Assembly (NCBI GenBank): GCA_022708385.1
Contig: JAKIYU010000135.1
Span: 1-7,009 of the forward strand
Length of the DNA: 7,009 bases
DNA from: Bacteroidota bacterium
GTDB lineage: Bacteria > Bacteroidota > Bacteroidia > Bacteroidales > PXBB01
Direction of reading: 5' to 3'
In this document: positions 4,775 to 7,009 of the stretch, piece after piece
How positions within the stretch are numbered: position 1 is the first letter of the stretch
Layout of the letters: each line of letters opens with the position of its first letter
Notes under the pieces: model-generated
Databases searched by the model: none
Seen by the model: the letters and a program-made list of their open reading frames with translations, nothing else
What the model was told of the DNA's origin: nothing
Program-made: the position numbers and the translations under genes

Positions 4775-6433
4775 TCAATGTGAACCACCACTGACGCAGG
4801 CTGAATGACATGCCGAATGACACGCCGAATGACACGCTGAATGACAGGCTGAGTGGCAGGCTGAGTGACAGGCGTTGTGACAGGCATTATGGCAAACATT
4901 GAGGTTTAGGGGTAAGTCTGTTTCAATATGTGAGATAATTATATGATCTGTATTGATGGGTATGTTGGGTGCCATGTCGTAAGGATTGTTATCTAAGTAA
5001 TGATGTGTGAAATAGGGCATGCGGTAACGGTACCAGTTGTACCACATATAAGGTGTTTCGGCATCTTCGGGTATTTTTTCTTCTGGGTTTTGTGCGTTTT
5101 TATTTTGCGCCCATTCGTACATAGCATTCTTATAATACTCTTTGGTGGCTTCCACATCGGCATCCCATGCTTTTTCACGGATGTTCTGAACGGCAAAGTT
5201 CATGAGGTTTTCAAGCTCATCCTGAGAGAATTCCCCATCGTCGGACAAGGCGGCAAAAAGTTTCTTATCGTATTCATTCAGCAGGCTTGCGTCGGGTTCT
5301 TTTATTTTTTCGACCTTCAAAGGGTTGGCCCTAACTACTTTAAAATACCCTTCGTTTATAAAAACCTTAAGCATGGCGCTGACAATGTTTTTAATGGGTA
5401 TGCCTAAGTAAAAGGCTACTTCGAGGGGCGTAAGGTCTTTACATATTTTGCCTTTTTTCTGAAATGTTGATAACTCCAGTTGGGGAGGTGTCCAGTCAAG
5501 ATTTTCCCAGCTTATTTCATCAAGTCCTTTACGAGCATTCAGCAGGGAGCGCTGTTTGAAAATGAAGATGATAATAAACACAACAAACAAGGCCACAATA
5601 CCCTTGAGCAGTTTCTTGTTGTCGAGTTGTTTGAGCTCTTCGAAGTAGGGGCCGTTATCGTAAGTTGAGTCAAAGCTTTCATTATTTTCATAGTTTTCGC
5701 TGCTCACATACTTTGCCAGCTCATCTGTCTGAAACCAGGCGGCAGGCATGTAAAACTGCACCTGCATACTGTACCTGTTACCGGGGTTTTCTTTGTGGAA
5801 TAAGGCCAGCAACCTGTTGTTCGGACCTTTCTGAAAATCAATTTTGAATTTCTCATTAACCCAGGGTTCAGTCATGATGATACTATCGGCATAAACTTTC
5901 TCACGGATGTTTTTATAAAGAGTTGTGGTGGTATCGGGCAGCAGTATGCGCAGGGTATAATGTTCCTGGTCATCGGCTTCATCCCACTGCACGGGCGACC
6001 AGTTAAAGTACACCAGCGCTTTGCCCTCGTTGTTTGTAGTAGTATTTACATAGCCTGCTTCAGCAAAATTGGTGGCAAAATAGAAAACATAAGTCACAGT
6101 TCCTGATGCTATGCCTTGTCCTTTAGCCAGTACAATGTCGTACATGTCTTCATTTACTTTGCTGATGTCCAGTTTGTATTCTTTGTTTTTACTGTCCACG
6201 GCATAACAGTTATCGGCGAAGGCTTCGATACGCAGCCTGTCGTTGCCGCTGAAATAAAAACCATGGAATTCGCCCTGCGTTACCTGCCACTGAATGGTAT
6301 AGGCCACCACTGCCGAGCCGTCAGCCTTCAGGTCCACATCAGTTTCTACAAAACGTATTTTGCCTTTACCTGCCTGCAGGTTAAAAGCTAAGATTGTAAA
6401 AATTATCAGCCCAAATAAACGAAAAATTTTCAT
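4775..6433 (-). CDS. DUF2207-like membrane protein with C-terminal (Cys-His-Ser/Asn-Ala)8 tail; probable maturase substrate (552 aa)
   Basis: Residues 1-21 form a signal peptide (M-K-I-F-R-L-F-G-L-I-I-F..., ending near L-Q-A). Residues 22-265 look like an extracytoplasmic beta-rich domain; the pattern D-G-S-A-V-V-A-Y-T-I-Q-W then F-H-G-F-Y-F resembles DUF2207 proteins, whose function is unknown to me. One strong transmembrane helix lies at about 275-292, followed by K-Q-R...R-K, which puts the C-terminal half in the cytoplasm. Residues 333-365 (L-T-P-L-E-V-A-F-Y-L-G, then N-E-G-Y-F) resemble the helical domain that follows the helix in DUF2207 proteins. Residues 462-479 are strikingly aromatic. 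From 514 the protein ends in C-H-N-A twice, C-H-S-A six times and C546-V-S-G-G-S-H. The start is ATG 6433, which places the signal peptide at the N-terminus; an upstream TTG at 6469 would add 12 residues and is disfavoured. The gene opens the operon 39 nt below a strong promoter, and the maturase gene starts 17 nt after its stop. Confidence 0.88.
   Translation of the reverse strand: MKIFRLFGLIIFTILAFNLQAGKGKIRFVETDVDLKADGSAVVAYTIQWQVTQGEFHGFYFSGNDRLRIEAFADNCYAVDSKNKEYKLDISKVNEDMYDIVLAKGQGIASGTVTYVFYFATNFAEAGYVNTTTNNEGKALVYFNWSPVQWDEADDQEHYTLRILLPDTTTTLYKNIREKVYADSIIMTEPWVNEKFKIDFQKGPNNRLLALFHKENPGNRYSMQVQFYMPAAWFQTDELAKYVSSENYENNESFDSTYDNGPYFEELKQLDNKKLLKGIVALFVVFIIIFIFKQRSLLNARKGLDEISWENLDWTPPQLELSTFQKKGKICKDLTPLEVAFYLGIPIKNIVSAMLKVFINEGYFKVVRANPLKVEKIKEPDASLLNEYDKKLFAALSDDGEFSQDELENLMNFAVQNIREKAWDADVEATKEYYKNAMYEWAQNKNAQNPEEKIPEDAETPYMWYNWYRYRMPYFTHHYLDNNPYDMAPNIPINTDHIIISHIETDLPLNLNVCHNACHNACHSACHSACHSACHSACHSACHSACVSGGSH
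4796..4894 (-). repeat. Eight in-frame 12-bp units coding Cys-His-(Asn/Ser)-Ala, plus a final Cys codon
   Basis: Reading the minus strand from 4894, units 1-2 encode C-H-N-A and units 3-8 encode C-H-S-A, followed by TGC at 4798-4796. This gives nine Cys at a four-residue period (residues 514 to 546) and eight His, each directly after a Cys. All eight units differ at the nucleotide level: Cys is TGC or TGT, His CAT or CAC, Ser TCA or TCG, Ala GCC, GCG or GCA. The peptide is therefore much more uniform than the DNA. It is a coding repeat, not a CRISPR or regulatory array. Confidence 0.97.
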
Positions 6434-6471
6434 CCTGTTTTGATTTAAGAATAAAAAGTAAAATCTCAAAT

Positions 6472-6502
6472 CAAAGATAGGACATTCAGCAATACATTCA
6501 AA
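6472..6502 (-). promoter_or_regulatory. Near-consensus Bacteroidota promoter for the three-gene operon
   Basis: On the minus strand TTTG (6502-6499), a 19-nt spacer and TATCTTTG (6479-6472) match the -33 TTTG / -7 TAnnTTTG promoter of the Bacteroidota primary sigma factor in both boxes and in spacing. Transcription should start near 6466, giving a leader of about 33 nt before ATG 6433. It lies in the 92-nt gap after the toxin gene, so the operon need not depend on read-through from the toxin-antitoxin pair. No operator or riboswitch-like structure is evident in the short leader. Confidence 0.75.
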
Positions 6503-6525
6503 AAAGAATTTTTATAAGAAGGTTT

Positions 6526-6954
6526 TTAAACAATAATCTCGTTCAGTTGCCCTGCAGTCATTACTGGTAATTTTGATTTATCAAAATCACGGATATTTCT
6601 TGTTACAATAATTTCAATTTTGTTCTCTAATGCTGAATAATATTGCAATGTATCTTCAAAATCTTTAAAAACATCGTCGTTGAGGGCCAGGTTGATGATT
6701 TTTTCATCCAGACACAATGTTTTGATTAACAATTTAAGTTTTCTCAGTATCTGTCGGGCATCTGCAGGATTTTTCTGCCTTTGCAAAACAAAGTTTACAT
6801 TTGCTATAGAAAGTGCAGAAGTGTAAAGCACTACTTTTCCTTTATCCGCATAAGAGAATAATTTTCTGGCATCTTCGTCGAATGGTTCTCTTTTAGCCAG
6901 CAAATCAATAATGATATTTGTGTCGAGTAGAACTCTTTTATTTGTGCTTTTCAT
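6526..6954 (-). CDS. vapC: PIN-domain ribonuclease toxin (VapC-like), 142 aa
   Basis: PIN-domain toxins are metal-dependent ribonucleases that block translation by cutting specific RNAs when not held by their antitoxin. The protein is one PIN domain of usual length. It opens with V-L-L-D11-T-N-I-I-I-D-L-L (first metal-binding Asp), continues with D98-F-E-D101-T-L-Q-Y-Y-S-A-L, and then I-V-T118-R-N-I-R-D123-F. The spacing and T-R-N-x-x-D-F resemble the PIN_3 subgroup (Pfam PF13470). The second acidic position of many PIN proteins, expected in the S-A-L-S-I-A-N-V-N-F segment, appears to be Asn52. I recall Asn there in other Bacteroidota members, so loss of activity should not be assumed. The start codon ATG 6954 lies inside the antitoxin frame, as expected for coupled expression. 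I use the symbol for family only; the RNA target is unknown. Confidence 0.87.
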   Translation of the reverse strand: MKSTNKRVLLDTNIIIDLLAKREPFDEDARKLFSYADKGKVVLYTSALSIANVNFVLQRQKNPADARQILRKLKLLIKTLCLDEKIINLALNDDVFKDFEDTLQYYSALENKIEIIVTRNIRDFDKSKLPVMTAGQLNEIIV

Positions 6955-7009
6955 TCAGGTAGTTTGAATAATCTTTTTTATAATCCAGTTCTGGGTCTGG
7001 CTCCATAAC
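6938..7009 (-). CDS. C-terminal 23 codons of the antitoxin partner (partial)
   Basis: A frame entering from the window edge ends at TAA (6940-6938), overlapping the toxin start by 17 nt. Its last residues, L-D-Y-K-K-D-Y-S-N-Y-L-N-E-K-H-K, resemble the charged C-terminal end of small DUF6364-type antitoxins that I recall next to PIN toxins in Bacteroidota. The DNA-binding N-terminal part is outside the window, so the family is tentative. The position just upstream of a VapC-like toxin and the coding overlap strongly support an antitoxin role. The ATG at 7006 is unlikely to be the true start because it would leave only 22 residues. Confidence 0.7.
   Translation of the reverse strand, partial: VMEPDPELDYKKDYSNYLNEKHK

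Noticed and set aside
4796..4894. Short regular repeats as a possible CRISPR array or regulatory iterons
   Set aside because: The units are 12 bp with no spacers, lie wholly in frame inside a coding region and vary at third codon positions, so they are a protein repeat.
4796..4894. Overlapping C-x3-C-H motifs as c-type heme attachment sites
   Set aside because: The motifs overlap so that each Cys would be shared, and the predicted location is cytoplasmic, where c-type heme attachment does not occur. No other cytochrome feature is present.
4993..5196. A 67-codon minus-strand frame inside the tailed-protein gene
   Set aside because: It is an alternative frame of the aromatic and linker region, with no recognisable domain and no start context of its own.
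481..6391. Open frames on the plus strand opposite copA, the maturase and the tailed protein
   Set aside because: They lie antisense to strongly supported genes, show no family motifs and have low-complexity or Cys/Phe-rich translations typical of shadow frames.
6434..6469. TTG start adding 12 residues to the tailed membrane protein
   Set aside because: It would start within a few bases of the predicted transcription start and place extra residues before a normal signal peptide. ATG 6433 fits better.
6501..6525. Possible terminator after the toxin gene (imperfect TTCTTATAAAAA palindrome)
   Set aside because: The palindrome has a mismatch, almost no G/C pairs and no clear U-tract at the right place, so it cannot be called an intrinsic terminator.

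Overview
The window is most likely from a member of the phylum Bacteroidota (flavobacterial, sphingobacterial or chitinophagal type). The genes are AT-rich in their leaders and lack good Shine-Dalgarno sequences. Three upstream regions carry the Bacteroidota-type -7 element TAnnTTTG, once with a full TTTG-N19-TATCTTTG promoter. The protein families (PIN_3-like toxin, DUF2207-like membrane protein, copper ATPase ending in NSLRL) also fit this group. Every gene I accept is on the minus strand, so biological order runs from high to low coordinates.

In transcription order: (i) 7009-6526 is a toxin-antitoxin pair, with only the last 23 codons of the antitoxin in the window, overlapping a complete PIN-domain (VapC-like) toxin by 17 nt. 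(ii) 6502-2449 is a three-gene operon behind a near-consensus promoter. It encodes a DUF2207-like exported/membrane protein with a C-terminal tail of eight tandem Cys-His-(Ser/Asn)-Ala units (6433-4775). Seventeen nt later comes a radical SAM/SPASM enzyme with an N-terminal PqqD-like peptide-recognition domain (4757-3414). It overlaps by ATGA a four-helix membrane protein of unknown function (3417-2449). (iii) 2428-276 is a promoter region and a complete copA-type Cu+-exporting P1B ATPase. (iv) 257-1 is the start of a lipoprotein that looks like a peptide-type ABC transporter substrate-binding protein, cut by the window edge.

The most interesting part is the middle operon. A radical SAM enzyme with both an RRE-like domain and a SPASM domain is the usual architecture of a maturase that modifies Cys-rich ribosomally made peptides. 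Its obvious substrate is not a small precursor peptide but the C-terminal tail of the roughly 550-residue membrane protein encoded just upstream. Signal peptide, single later transmembrane helix and positive-inside charge place this tail in the cytoplasm, where the enzyme can reach it. My working model is that the tail is converted post-translationally (thioether or another Cys/His cross-link) or serves as a metal-binding array. The third protein would be a membrane partner. The adjacent copA has its own promoter, and a functional link to copper is only a possibility.

No tRNA, rRNA, insertion sequence, CRISPR array or convincing intrinsic terminator was seen. No gap without a gene exceeds about 100 nt.
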